Source: Pseudomonas sp. MWU15-20650 (GTDB lineage: Bacteria; Pseudomonadota; Gammaproteobacteria; Pseudomonadales; Pseudomonadaceae). From it: 64,000 bases of DNA. Every line of letters starts with the position of its first letter. Position 1 is the stretch's first letter. Both the position numbers and the translations under genes were made by a program. Below are positions 7,886 to 41,289 of the stretch, in pieces. The notes beneath the pieces are model-generated. The model did no database searches. It saw nothing but the letters and a program-made list of their open reading frames with translations, and had not been told where the DNA came from. Location: NCBI RefSeq assembly GCF_023242475.1, contig NZ_JALJFG010000026.1, forward strand, positions 1 through 64,000, in the 5' to 3' direction.

Positions 7886-8755
7886 TCAGGCGACAGCGAT
7901 TTCAGTCGTCAGGGATTCGCGGTACATCAGGGCCAGGTCAGCCAGGGCAGCCTTGGCTGTCTGGTTGCGGGTTTCGAATGCCACCAGTCCCTTCCAATTG
8001 GTCTCGACGATGGCCTGCACCACGTCGGCGTAGTCGCAGTTGCCGTCGTGGATACCGAAGTGCTGGTCTTGCACGCCATTGTTGTTACTGAAGGAAATGC
8101 CCTTGATCAGGTGGTGATACTTGCGCACCACTTCGGCGGGCAGGCCGTTCTCGATGTTGGCGTGGCCGGCATCGAGGAAGAAGTACACGTTTTTGTGGGC
8201 TTGCAGGCGCTCGAACACAAAGGCGTATTCCGCTTCATGGGTGAAGATGTAGTGGAACGGCCGGTAGTTGACGTAGTTGGACAGGTTTTCCAGGTAGATA
8301 TCGGTGCCCTTGGCCTCGGCGTAGCTCGCCAGTTCCTGGACCGACTTGAGGTAATGCTCCAGGGCAACCTTCTTGGCCATCAGCACCATTTTCGGCTCGA
8401 CGATGCAGCCACCATGAATGATCAACGGTGCGCCCAAGCGGCTGGCGATATCGATTTCTTGCTTCACATACGCCACGGCCGCCACGCGGAACGCCTCGAC
8501 ATCACTGCCCAGCGGCGCCTTGAAGTTGCCGTGGAATACCGGCTTGACGCCGGTGGCTGCGATCTGTGCCTGCAGGCTTTCGATGCGCTCATCGGTCCAG
8601 TCATCGACCATTTCGCCAAACAGGCTGCCGTCGATATACCAGTGGGTGCAGTCGCCTTCGATGGCGGTTTGCAGGCCCTTTTCAGCCGCCAGGTATTTCT
8701 GGTGGGCAACACCGGTACAGAACGGCACGGTGGCGTTGATCAGTTTGCTTTCCAT
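7886..8755 (-). CDS. Xylose-isomerase-like TIM-barrel protein (sugar phosphate isomerase/epimerase family)
   Basis: A 289-residue cytosolic (beta/alpha)8 barrel of the AP-endonuclease-2/xylose-isomerase-like superfamily. Candidate divalent-metal ligands sit at the ends of successive strands: Glu in YLENLSNY, Asp/His in FFLDAGHANIENG, His residues in QDQHFGIHDGN and Glu in VAFETRN. The family includes isomerases, epimerases and some lyases, so the reaction cannot be named. It is the middle gene of a rubredoxin-isomerase-LysE operon opposite a MocR regulator, 27 bases after the rubredoxin gene. Confidence 0.8.
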   Translation of the reverse strand: MESKLINATVPFCTGVAHQKYLAAEKGLQTAIEGDCTHWYIDGSLFGEMVDDWTDERIESLQAQIAATGVKPVFHGNFKAPLGSDVEAFRVAAVAYVKQEIDIASRLGAPLIIHGGCIVEPKMVLMAKKVALEHYLKSVQELASYAEAKGTDIYLENLSNYVNYRPFHYIFTHEAEYAFVFERLQAHKNVYFFLDAGHANIENGLPAEVVRKYHHLIKGISFSNNNGVQDQHFGIHDGNCDYADVVQAIVETNWKGLVAFETRNQTAKAALADLALMYRESLTTEIAVA

Positions 8756-8782
8756 GGGGCGATTCCTTTCGTTGACGGAATG

Positions 8783-8965
8783 TCAGGCTTCTAGAGATTC
8801 AGGGAGTTCGATGGCCATGAAATCGGCCTTGGACACCCCACAATCAGGGCATGTCCAGTCTTCAGGCACCTCTTCCCAAGGGGTACCAGGTGGGATTCCG
8901 TCCTCCGGAATGCCCAATTCTTCTACGTACATAAAACCGCAGGGTGCGCACATATAAGTCTTCAT
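8783..8965 (-). CDS. Rubredoxin
   Basis: A 60-residue iron protein with the two knuckles that bind one Fe: CAPCGFMY near the N-terminus and CPDCGVSKADF near residue 42. The spacing between them, with conserved Pro and Trp residues (GTPWEEVPEDWTCPDC), is that of classic rubredoxins. These carry single electrons to oxygenases or peroxide/oxygen reductases. It heads a three-gene operon with a TIM-barrel protein and a LysE exporter and is divergent from a MocR-type regulator. No partner rubredoxin reductase or hydroxylase is encoded beside it. Confidence 0.92.
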   Translation of the reverse strand: MKTYMCAPCGFMYVEELGIPEDGIPPGTPWEEVPEDWTCPDCGVSKADFMAIELPESLEA

Positions 8966-9123
8966 GAGAATGCGAAATCCATTGCTCGCCTGTAGGAAAT
9001 TTCGCCAACTTTCGGCGAGATGGCGCGCAGTCTAGGGGAGTGCCATTGCACAAGGCAGGTAAAGTAATGCCTAATCCCGCCTAACTTCACCGGTAAAAGC
9101 ACCTGCAAAGACAAGGACGCTGC

Positions 9124-10542
9124 ATGTTTGTATCCGCGATCGACTTCCAAGACGGCATACCCAAGGTCCAGCAGATCGTCGAGGCGTTCAGCCAGGCCAT
9201 CGAGAACGGTGAGTGGGCGCCGGGCAGCAAGCTGCCGTCAGTGCGTGAATTGACCCAGACCCTGGGCGTCAGCAAGTTCACCCTCAACGAAGCCCTGGAC
9301 CGCCTGCGCGGGCGCAACCTGCTCACCTCCAGCCAGGGGCGTGGCTATTTTGTGGCGATGGACACTGCGCGCCCCGCCTCGGTGACGTGGGTCGACCTGT
9401 TGCCCCAGGACTTGCTCAGCGTGTTGCGCCGCCCCCTGGTCACTGCCAGCGGTGAGCTGCGCCCCGGCGGCGGGCACTTGCCGGAGGAATGGCTGAACGG
9501 CGACGCGATCCGCCAAGCCATGCGCAGCGTGGTGCGCGCGCCTTCGTTGCGCATCGCCGGGCTGGGTACGCCAGCCGGGCTGCTGCCGTTGCGCCAGGCA
9601 CTGCAACAGAAGTTGCACGCCGAAGGTTTGTCGGTACCGGTGGAGCAAATCATCACCACCCCCAACACCGTGCAGGGCCTGGATATGCTCATGCGCCTGC
9701 TGGCCCGGCCCGGCGACACGGTGTTGCTGGATGCGCCGTGCTACTTCAACTTCCACGCCAACCTGGCACTGCACGGCGTCAAGGTGGTCACGATCCAACG
9801 CCGCCCCGACGGTTTTGACTTCAGCGCCCTCGAACACCTGCTGGCCGAACACCGCCCCAGCCTGTACCTGACCACCAGCGTGTTGCATAACCCCACCGGC
9901 CACTCCTTCAGCCCCAGCCAAGCATTCCGCCTGCTGCAGCTGACCCAGCAATACCACTGCCATATTGTCGAGGATGACCTTTACGGCGACCTGCACCCCA
10001 ACCCACCTCCCCGCCTGGCCGCCCTCGCCGGGCTGGATCAGGTCACCTACTTGTCGGGGTTCTCCAAGATTCTCAGCGCCAACACCCGCGTCAGCTATGT
10101 AGTGGCCGCGCCGCAACTGGCCGCCAACCTGACCAACATGAAGTTGATGAGCGGCGGCGTGACCTCGGAGCTGTTCGAGCAGATCGTCTACCGCATGCTC
10201 AGCGAGGGCAGCTATACCAAGCACCGCAAGCGCATGGTCCAGCGCTTGATGGAGGCTGGCGGACGCGTCGAACAATGGCTCAAGCGCTGCGGCTGCGAAC
10301 AGCCGATGGCTTATGAAGGTGGGATGTTTATCTGGGCACGCCTGCCGCCGGGAGTCGATGGTGAACTGCTGGCCCAAGAGGCGTTGAAACGCAGCATGGT
10401 GCTGGCGCCGGGCGCGCTGTTCGGCTACGACCCGGCCCATCGCGACTCGATGCGCTTCAACGTGGCCCACAGTGATGAGCCACGGGTGCAGCGGGTATTC
10501 GAGGCGCTGTTGTTGCGCGCTGTCGGCCAGGCGCGTGGCTGA
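9124..10542 (+). CDS. MocR-type transcriptional regulator (GntR winged helix fused to aminotransferase-like domain)
   Basis: A 472-residue regulator. Residues ~5-75 are a GntR winged helix (GSKLPSVRELTQTLGVSKFT). The rest has the fold-type-I PLP aminotransferase layout, with NPTGHSFSPSQ, VEDDLYGDL and the PLP-lysine segment YLSGFSKILSANTRVSYV. MocR proteins bind PLP and an amino-compound effector and control adjacent, often divergent, genes. Here the nearest divergent unit is the rubredoxin-isomerase-LysE operon with ~160 bases between starts, so it is the likely target. The ATG has AAGGA upstream. The effector is unknown. Confidence 0.9.
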   Translation: MFVSAIDFQDGIPKVQQIVEAFSQAIENGEWAPGSKLPSVRELTQTLGVSKFTLNEALDRLRGRNLLTSSQGRGYFVAMDTARPASVTWVDLLPQDLLSVLRRPLVTASGELRPGGGHLPEEWLNGDAIRQAMRSVVRAPSLRIAGLGTPAGLLPLRQALQQKLHAEGLSVPVEQIITTPNTVQGLDMLMRLLARPGDTVLLDAPCYFNFHANLALHGVKVVTIQRRPDGFDFSALEHLLAEHRPSLYLTTSVLHNPTGHSFSPSQAFRLLQLTQQYHCHIVEDDLYGDLHPNPPPRLAALAGLDQVTYLSGFSKILSANTRVSYVVAAPQLAANLTNMKLMSGGVTSELFEQIVYRMLSEGSYTKHRKRMVQRLMEAGGRVEQWLKRCGCEQPMAYEGGMFIWARLPPGVDGELLAQEALKRSMVLAPGALFGYDPAHRDSMRFNVAHSDEPRVQRVFEALLLRAVGQARG

Positions 10543-10558
10543 GCGACACCCTGGGCAA

Positions 10559-11029
10559 TCACCCCGGCAGCGGAATCACCCGTAACGGTCGCACCGACTT
10601 GTAGGAAAAGCTTGAGTAGATTTCTTTGACACACGGCAAGGTCTGCAAGACCTCCCGGGCAAACTCGCCAAACGACTCCAGGTCCTTGGCGACCACTTCC
10701 AGCAAAAAGTCATAGCGCCCCGACACGTTATGGCACGCCACAATTTCCGGGATCGCCAACAGCCGTTGCTCGAACGCCCGGGCAATTTCCTGGGTATGGC
10801 TCTCCATCATGATGCTGACAAACGCCGTCACTCCATAGCCCAGTGCCTTGGGCGAAAGGATCGCCTGATAGCCGCTGATGACGCCACTTTCTTCCAGGGT
10901 GCGCACCCGGCGCCAGCACGGGGAGGTAGTCAGGGCAACCCGCTCGGCCAGTTCGGCCACGGTCAGGCGGGCATTGCCCTGCAACGCGTTTAACAGGGCT
11001 TTGTCGGTACGGTCCAGCTTGATGGGCAT
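10559..11029 (-). CDS. mdeR: Lrp/AsnC-family regulator, probable MdeR
   Basis: A 156-residue feast/famine regulator. Residues ~5-55 form the AsnC helix-turn-helix (LNALQGNARLTVAELAERVA, SPCWRRVRTLEESGVI) and the remainder is the RAM effector domain (GRYDFLLEVVAKDLESF). It is transcribed away from the methionine gamma-lyase gene, with about 120 bases between the two starts. This is the arrangement of P. putida mdeR-mdeA, where MdeR activates mdeA in response to methionine. The symbol is assigned from that synteny and family. Confidence 0.85.
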   Translation of the reverse strand: MPIKLDRTDKALLNALQGNARLTVAELAERVALTTSPCWRRVRTLEESGVISGYQAILSPKALGYGVTAFVSIMMESHTQEIARAFEQRLLAIPEIVACHNVSGRYDFLLEVVAKDLESFGEFAREVLQTLPCVKEIYSSFSYKSVRPLRVIPLPG

Positions 11030-11152
11030 AACGTGCCTCTAATCATTATTTTTAGGGGTGTTTGATCCACGAACGCGGATTTTTCCGGCATTTTTTGCAA
11101 GGTTCATCTGTGGTTATGAGCATAGCATTGTAGGAAATAAGGAGCGCCAGAC

Positions 11153-12397
11153 ATGAACAATAAACACAACACCTTCGGCTTTTCTACCCGCGCCATTCAC
11201 CACGGCTATGACCCCAGGGACCACCACGGCGCGCTCGTACCGCCGATCTACCTGTCTGCCACTTTCGCCTTTCCTACCGTCGAATACGGCGCCGCCTGCT
11301 TTGCCGGTGAAGAGCCCGGCCACTTCTATACGCGCATTTCCAACCCGACCCTGGCGCTGCTCGAATCGCGCATGGCCACCCTGGAAAACGGCGAGGCGGC
11401 GGTGGCGTTCAGCTCTGGAATGGGCGCGATTGCCGCGACGTTCTGGACCCTGCTGCGCCCCGGTGATGAGGTCATCGTCAGCCAGACGCTCTACGGCTGT
11501 ACCTTCGCCCTCCTGCACCATGGCATTGGTGAGTTCGGCATCAAGGTGCGGCACGTGGACCTGACCGATCTGGCCGCCCTGCAAGCGGCGCTCTCCCCGG
11601 CCACTCGCATGATCTACTGCGAAACCCCAGCCAACCCCACCCTGCGGCTGGTGGACATTGCCGCCATTGCTCAGCTTGCCCATCAACAACCGAATGTCAC
11701 CGTGGTGGTCGATAACACCTACTGCACGCCCTACCTGCAACGGCCCCTGGAGCTGGGCGCCGACGTGGTGGTGCACTCGGCGACCAAGTACCTGAGCGGG
11801 CATGGCGACATCACGGCAGGCATTGCGGTAAGCAGTCACGCCCTGGCGCAACGCATTCGCCTGCAAGGGCTCAAGGACCTGACCGGCGCCGTCATGTCCC
11901 CCCAGGACGCGTCTTTGTTGATGCGTGGCCTCAAGACACTGGCCCTGCGCATGGACCGCCACTGCAGCAACGCCTTGGCGGTGGCGCAAGCCTTGCAGGC
12001 GCATCCAGCGGTACAGTGGGTGACCTACCCGGGGCTGCGCTCTTTCCCACAATACGAACTGGCGGCACGCCAAATGAAGCTGCCCGGCGGCATGATTGCC
12101 TTTGAGCTCAAGGGCGGGATCGAGACCGGTCGGCGCTTCATGAATGCACTCCAGCTGTTCACCCGTGCCGTCAGCCTGGGCGATGCGGAGTCACTGGCCC
12201 AACACCCGGCCAGCATGACGCACTCTACCTACACGCCCGAAGAACGGGCGCAGCACGGTATCAGTGAAGGACTGGTGCGTTTGTCGGTCGGGCTTGAGGA
12301 TGTCACCGACCTGCTGGCAGATGTGCAACAGGCGCTGGCCAAATGCACCCGCGCCACATCACGCAGCACCGTGATGGCGGCCCATGCCGTGAAATAA
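11153..12397 (+). CDS. mdeA: L-methionine gamma-lyase
   Basis: A 414-residue cytosolic PLP enzyme (Cys/Met metabolism family) that splits methionine into methanethiol, 2-oxobutyrate and ammonia. The sequence is collinear with P. putida MdeA from the N-terminus: FSTRAIHHGYDPRDHHGALV, HFYTRISNPTL, the YGCTFALLHHG segment with the lyase-specific Cys116, the PLP lysine in VVHSATKYLSGHGDITAG, and QHPASMTHSTYTPEERAQHG. Cys116 separates true methionine gamma-lyases from most cystathionine enzymes. An AAGGAG ribosome site lies upstream. It is divergent from mdeR. The P. putida partner gene mdeB is not present downstream, where a terminator follows. Confidence 0.93.
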   Translation: MNNKHNTFGFSTRAIHHGYDPRDHHGALVPPIYLSATFAFPTVEYGAACFAGEEPGHFYTRISNPTLALLESRMATLENGEAAVAFSSGMGAIAATFWTLLRPGDEVIVSQTLYGCTFALLHHGIGEFGIKVRHVDLTDLAALQAALSPATRMIYCETPANPTLRLVDIAAIAQLAHQQPNVTVVVDNTYCTPYLQRPLELGADVVVHSATKYLSGHGDITAGIAVSSHALAQRIRLQGLKDLTGAVMSPQDASLLMRGLKTLALRMDRHCSNALAVAQALQAHPAVQWVTYPGLRSFPQYELAARQMKLPGGMIAFELKGGIETGRRFMNALQLFTRAVSLGDAESLAQHPASMTHSTYTPEERAQHGISEGLVRLSVGLEDVTDLLADVQQALAKCTRATSRSTVMAAHAVK

Positions 12398-12423
12398 CGC
12401 CTCAACGTAGCGTTATCCTTTCC

Positions 12424-12467
12424 CACAACGGTGGTCGGACTGGTCCGACCACCGTTGTGCGTTTTTA
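12424..12467 (+). terminator. Rho-independent terminator of mdeA
   Basis: A perfect 17-base inverted repeat (cacaacggtggtcggac / gtccgaccaccgttgtg) with a 2-base centre, then c and a GTTTTT run. It lies 26 bases after the mdeA stop. Confidence 0.9.
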
Positions 12468-12615
12468 ATCTGTTTTTTACGGATTGGATCCCCATGCTTT
12501 TGCCAGGCTGTACTAGCATAGGTGTCGGCGGGAAGCATTATCACTGTAGGTTATTCGCACTGGTTACCTCCTTACATCCCGTCGCGATAAGGCTGAATAC
12601 CTGCACTCGAAATTC

Positions 12616-13299
12616 ATGGACGAACTGATGAACTCACACCTGTTCCCACATATAGGAAAGGTCATCGCCAGCACCGGCAGCCGCCACTTCCCACGCATGC
12701 TGCATGACTTGATCCTCACCCAACTGGCAGTGGACGCCACGCATATCACGCAACTACGCGTCAGTTGCGCAGGCCTCACCCGCCGCAAGATCAGCCCGGT
12801 CTACACCGACTCGGTAGTGGCCATGGGTGCAGAGCAACCCGCCGCCCAACTGCACCTCACGCGCCGCAAGGACGATGTGCGCTATGTGCTGTCGGTGTAC
12901 CGCTCGCACCAATCGGAAAGCTTTTCGCCCCAGGAACGCAACATGTTGCAGGACTTCTCCTCCCTGTTAATGCCCATGGTCGAAAAACACATCACGGCGA
13001 TCCACCCCGCACGCCAGGGCACTGGGCCAGTGGCGCCGGAAAACCTAGGTATTGAAACCTTGCATCGGCGCATTCAGGAACGCCTGGTGCAGTCGGGGCT
13101 GACCCTGTCCAACCGTGAACTGGAAGTGTGTGTGGGCCTGTTGGCCGGGCGCACGGCACCGGAATTGGCAGAGCACCTGGCGCTGAAGGTCAACACTATC
13201 GAGAGTTACCTCAAGCGCGCGTCGATCAAGTTGGGGATCAGCGGGCGGCATTCGTTGTTGCGGTGGATGTATGCCACCGACGACAGCAGCAGCGTGTAG
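12616..13299 (+). CDS. viscBCR: LuxR-family regulator of the lipopeptide locus
   Basis: A 227-residue protein whose last ~65 residues are a LuxR/GerE helix-turn-helix (TLSNRELEVCVGLLAGRTAP, then LKVNTIESYLKRASIKLG). The N-terminal part lacks the acyl-homoserine-lactone-binding signature residues, placing it in the lipopeptide-type LuxR subgroup (as ViscBCR, MassBCR, SyrF). It is convergent with macB at the end of the NRPS-macAB unit, the known position of this regulator in viscosin-group strains, where it is required for biosynthesis. Two in-frame ATGs exist (12616 and 12628), neither with a strong ribosome site. The symbol follows synteny. Confidence 0.8.
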   Translation: MDELMNSHLFPHIGKVIASTGSRHFPRMLHDLILTQLAVDATHITQLRVSCAGLTRRKISPVYTDSVVAMGAEQPAAQLHLTRRKDDVRYVLSVYRSHQSESFSPQERNMLQDFSSLLMPMVEKHITAIHPARQGTGPVAPENLGIETLHRRIQERLVQSGLTLSNRELEVCVGLLAGRTAPELAEHLALKVNTIESYLKRASIKLGISGRHSLLRWMYATDDSSSV

Positions 13300-13340
13300 C
13301 TGACACTCCCCCGTCGGTCTCTACACAATGACCGTCGAAC

Positions 13341-13462
13341 GCCCGCGTAGGGCTGCGCAGCAGCCCCAAAACTGTCTCTGCGGAGTGTCGGTTACACCGT
13401 ATTCGTCCTTCTTTGGGGGCGCTGCGCGCCCCAACGCGGGACAAGCCCGCTCGCCACCAGGG
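13341..13462. repeat. REP/BIME-type repeat pair, copy 3
   Basis: Units cgtagggctgcgcagcagcc on the left and ggcgctgcgcgccccaacgc plus gcccgctcgccac on the right. Located in the convergent gap between the LuxR gene and macB. Confidence 0.75.
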
Positions 13463-13520
13463 AATATGCTCATGGGGGCAAGCCCTTCTCCCACATTTGA
13501 TCCTGGTCGGCCGGTAGGGA

Positions 13521-15479
13521 TCAGTCCCTGGCCAACGCCTCGATCGGGTCCAACCGCGCCGCATTCCTCGCCGGCACAAACCCAAACACAATGCCGATCA
13601 ACGTCGAACAGGCAAACGCGGTGATGATCGAGCCCAGGGAAAACACCATTTCCCACTCCTTCACAAACAGCGAAAACAGATAGCCGATGGCGTAGGACAG
13701 CGAGATCCCGATGATCCCGCCGATCAAACACACCATCACCGCCTCCACCAGGAACTGCTGGCGAATGTCCGATTGCCGCGCTCCCACGGCCATGCGGATA
13801 CCAATTTCGCGCGTACGCTCGGTGACCGACACCAGCATGATATTCATCACACCGATACCCCCCACCAGCAACGAAATCACCGCAATCAACGACAACAACA
13901 GCGCCAGGGAGCGGCTGGTTTTCTGCACCGTCTGCATGATGCTGTCGAGGTTGTTGGTAAAGAAGTCCTTGGTGCCGTGGCGTTGCAGCATGAGTTTATT
14001 GACGTTGTCTTCCACCACCTTGCTGGGCTGGCCGTCCTTGATGCGCACGGTGATGCTGTCCAGGTGGCGCTGGCCCAAAAGGCGTCCCGCCGCGGTTTCA
14101 TAAGGCACCCACACGTTCAGCGCCTTGCTGGCGGCGAACATGTTTTTGTTGTCTGCCGTCACGCCGATCACGGTACACGGCAACTTGCCCACCAGAATCA
14201 CCTGGCCCAGCGGGTCGATCGTCGGGCCGAACAAACGCTGACGGGTGTTGTGGTCGATGACCACCACCTGCGCCTGACGCCGCGCATCACTTTCGCTGAA
14301 GGCGATACCGGCTTCGAACTTCAGGCCCTTGACCTTGAAGTAGCGGTCACTGACCCCGTTGACCTGGGCATCCACATCGATATTGCCAAACCGCAGCAGC
14401 AGGTTGCGCCCCACCACGGGCGTGGCGCTGTCCACGTAATACAGCTGGTTCAACGCTTCCACGTCCGAGGGCATCAACGTCTCGATCGCCGACGCGCGAC
14501 TGTCGCCAAAACTGGTGCCGGAAAAGATATCGATGGTGTTGCTGCCGATCGCCTGGATGTCCTTGAGCACATAGCGCTTGGCGCCTTCACCGATGGCCGA
14601 TATCGACACCACCGACGTGATGCCGATGACGATACCGAGCATGGTCAGCAACGTGCGCATACGGTGGGAAATCAGCGCCACCCACGCCATGTTGAACGCT
14701 TCCTTGAACAACCCCAGGCTCGCCACCAGGCGCCGGGCACCGTTGCGCTTGCTTTCAATCGGCGCCTCGCCGGGCAGCGCCAGGCTAGCACTGGCATTGG
14801 CCCTGTCGCTGATGATCTCGCCATCGCACACCTCGACAATGCGCTGGGCATTCGCGGCCACCTTGGGGTCGTGGGTGACGATGATCACCGTATGCCCGGC
14901 CGCGTGCAGCTCGGCGAGGATGCGCATCACCTCCTTGCCGCTGTGGGTGTCCAGGGCGCCGGTGGGTTCGTCGGCGAGGATCACTTCGCCGCCGTTCATC
15001 AAGGCTCGCGCAATACTGACCCGCTGCTGCTGCCCGCCGGAAAGCTGGCTCGGCCGGTGAGTGATGTGCCCTGACAGGCCCAACCGCGCGAGCAGTTCCC
15101 GCGCTCGGCCATGACGCTGAGTCTCTGGCGTACCGGCGTAGATCGCCGGCATTTCCACATTGTGCAAGGCACTCAAATGCGCCAGCAGGTGGTAGCGCTG
15201 GAAGATAAACCCGAAGTAGTCGCGACGCAGTTCCGCCAGTTGCTCATCGGCCAGCGAGCGGGTTTCGATACCGTTGATCTTGTAGCTGCCGGCAGTGGCG
15301 CAATCCAGGCCACCAAGGATGTTCATCAGGGTGGATTTCCCCGAGCCGGATGCCCCGATGATCGCGACCATTTCCCCGGCATGGATCGTCAGGTCGATCC
15401 CCTTGAGCGCGATGAACTCACGTTCGCCGGCCAGGAAACTGCGCGTGATGCCCTTGAGTTCCAACAGTGGCTGGGCCAT
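13521..15479 (-). CDS. macB: MacB-type ABC exporter of lipopeptide (ATPase-permease fusion)
   Basis: A 652-residue inner-membrane half-transporter. Residues ~1-225 are the ATPase, with Walker A GASGSGKSTLMN, signature LSGGQQQRVSIARAL and Walker B VILADEPTGALD. A first transmembrane helix near residue 275 (LLTMLGIVIGITSVVSISAI) leads into a large periplasmic domain, followed by three C-terminal helices of the FtsX/MacB permease fold. It dimerises and works with the MacA adaptor and an outer-membrane TolC-like channel. The start lies 3 bases after the macA stop, so the two are coupled. Its place after the NRPS genes matches viscosin-group clusters, where MacAB exports the lipopeptide. Confidence 0.92.
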   Translation of the reverse strand: MAQPLLELKGITRSFLAGEREFIALKGIDLTIHAGEMVAIIGASGSGKSTLMNILGGLDCATAGSYKINGIETRSLADEQLAELRRDYFGFIFQRYHLLAHLSALHNVEMPAIYAGTPETQRHGRARELLARLGLSGHITHRPSQLSGGQQQRVSIARALMNGGEVILADEPTGALDTHSGKEVMRILAELHAAGHTVIIVTHDPKVAANAQRIVEVCDGEIISDRANASASLALPGEAPIESKRNGARRLVASLGLFKEAFNMAWVALISHRMRTLLTMLGIVIGITSVVSISAIGEGAKRYVLKDIQAIGSNTIDIFSGTSFGDSRASAIETLMPSDVEALNQLYYVDSATPVVGRNLLLRFGNIDVDAQVNGVSDRYFKVKGLKFEAGIAFSESDARRQAQVVVIDHNTRQRLFGPTIDPLGQVILVGKLPCTVIGVTADNKNMFAASKALNVWVPYETAAGRLLGQRHLDSITVRIKDGQPSKVVEDNVNKLMLQRHGTKDFFTNNLDSIMQTVQKTSRSLALLLSLIAVISLLVGGIGVMNIMLVSVTERTREIGIRMAVGARQSDIRQQFLVEAVMVCLIGGIIGISLSYAIGYLFSLFVKEWEMVFSLGSIITAFACSTLIGIVFGFVPARNAARLDPIEALARD

Positions 15480-15482
15480 GGA

Positions 15483-16634
15483 TCAACGCTCCGCCACGAC
15501 AGGCGTTGCATCGCCGATCACCACGTTGTCACCCTCGGCCAAGCCCTCCAGAATCTGCACCTTGACGTTGTTATTGATCCCCGTGCGCACATCGCGCGAC
15601 ACCGCGTTGCCCTTGGCATCCAGCACCCGCAACGCGTAACGCCCATCGGCATTGCGTGGCCCCAGCGCCGCCACCGGCACCATCAACGCGGCCTGGGCGG
15701 TGTCGAGCACGATACGCACCTGCGCAGTCATGGCGATGCGCAGGCGATGGTCGGGGTTGGGCACGTCGAACAGCGCGTTGTAGAACACCGCGCTGTTCTG
15801 CTTGGGGGTGCCTGCGGTCTGGGTCTCGAGGAAGTTCTGCGGCGCCGGCTCTGTGCCGCACAGCGTGGCGTAGTAGCGTTTATCCGCTTCGCCGAGGATG
15901 GTGAAGTACACCTGCTGGCCGGGGCTGATATGGATCACATCCGCCTCCGACACCTGGGCCTTGACCGTCATGGTGTCCAGGTCGGCCAACTTGAGCAGCA
16001 CCGGCGCCAGTTGGTTGGCAATCACGGTCTGGCCTTCCTGGGTGACGATCCCCACCACATCGCCATCGATGGGCGCATTGATACGGGTGTAGGCCAGGTT
16101 GACCTTGGCGGTGTCGATCTGGATATGCGCGCTCTTGATCTGTGCATCCAGGGACACCAGGTTGGCCTGCTGCACCAGGAAGGTGGACTCGGCATCCTCG
16201 AAGTCCTGGCGCGACACCGACCCATCAACCTGCAAGCCCTTGTAGCGTTCATACACCGACTGGGCCTGCTTGAGCTGGGCCGCCGTGGCGCGGCGTTGGG
16301 CCTGGAGGTTTTCTTCATCCACCTGGGCTTTGCGCAGGGTGTTTTGCAGGATCAGCGGATCGATCTCCGCCAACCACTGGCCCTTCTTCACCTTGTCGCC
16401 GACCTTGACCTTCAGGGACTTCAATTGACCGGAGACCTGGGCCCCGACATCGACCTGCTTGACGCCTTCGAGCAGGCCGGTGGCGAGCACGGCGTTTTCA
16501 ATATCGCCGCGTTCGGCGGTGGCAGTGAGGTACTGAGGGGCATCGGCGGGCGCTTGCACCGTGTAGACGACCAAGCCGATGGCGATGGCCAAAACCGCGA
16601 ACATGCCAACCTTGCGCAACTTAGACTTTTGCAT
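15483..16634 (-). CDS. macA: MacA-type periplasmic adaptor protein
   Basis: A membrane-fusion protein of ~383 residues. The ATG at 16634 gives MQKSKLRKVGMFAVLAIAIG, a short basic head and one membrane anchor; a start at 16673 would add 13 residues. The lipoyl halves (LLEGVKQVDVGAQVSGQLKS and the later YTRINAPIDGDVVGIVTQEG) flank a coiled-coil hairpin rich in Gln/Ala/Glu (residues ~90-165). Beta-barrel and membrane-proximal domains follow. It links MacB to an outer-membrane channel. About 115 bases separate it from the second NRPS gene, compatible with one transcript. Confidence 0.9.
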   Translation of the reverse strand: MQKSKLRKVGMFAVLAIAIGLVVYTVQAPADAPQYLTATAERGDIENAVLATGLLEGVKQVDVGAQVSGQLKSLKVKVGDKVKKGQWLAEIDPLILQNTLRKAQVDEENLQAQRRATAAQLKQAQSVYERYKGLQVDGSVSRQDFEDAESTFLVQQANLVSLDAQIKSAHIQIDTAKVNLAYTRINAPIDGDVVGIVTQEGQTVIANQLAPVLLKLADLDTMTVKAQVSEADVIHISPGQQVYFTILGEADKRYYATLCGTEPAPQNFLETQTAGTPKQNSAVFYNALFDVPNPDHRLRIAMTAQVRIVLDTAQAALMVPVAALGPRNADGRYALRVLDAKGNAVSRDVRTGINNNVKVQILEGLAEGDNVVIGDATPVVAER

Positions 16635-16748
16635 AGATGACCCTATGGGCTTCTTGATGGGGTACATATCCATGATTCAGGTAACGGCCACTCAGGGTTC
16701 CGTCCCTCTCACATTGCAGGCCGAGTTCGACATCCCAAACCGTAAACC

Positions 16749-40990
<24,242 letters not shown>

Positions 40991-41289
40991 GGGGTAACCT
41001 GCCTGATATGTCACGGTTGAAGAGAATGTCCGTATTCAGTTGCCGCTTGGATCGGCGGTGCTGGGCGCCCTGAAAAAAACGGGCGCAGCCGTGGGCCTGG
41101 AGAGGCTCGCGACAGGATTGGAAAACTAAGGGATTTGCGCGGTGGGCGGTGACATGGGAAGCGGGGACACGCCCGGGCTTTTGGGGGGGCATTTGCGTCA
41201 CTGCGCGAATGCACAGGGAAGGTAAACAAGGCACCCGAGAAGTGGTACAACAGGAACCCTCGCCCCCCCTTTCCCGGAGACCGCCGCCC

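Noticed and set aside
13773..16640. Long plus-strand ORFs over macB and macA
   Set aside because: Shadows of clear ABC exporter genes.
41015..41289. Search for a lux-box-like operator between the first NRPS gene and tal
   Set aside because: No convincing dyad could be picked out by eye; a motif search with known sites would be needed.
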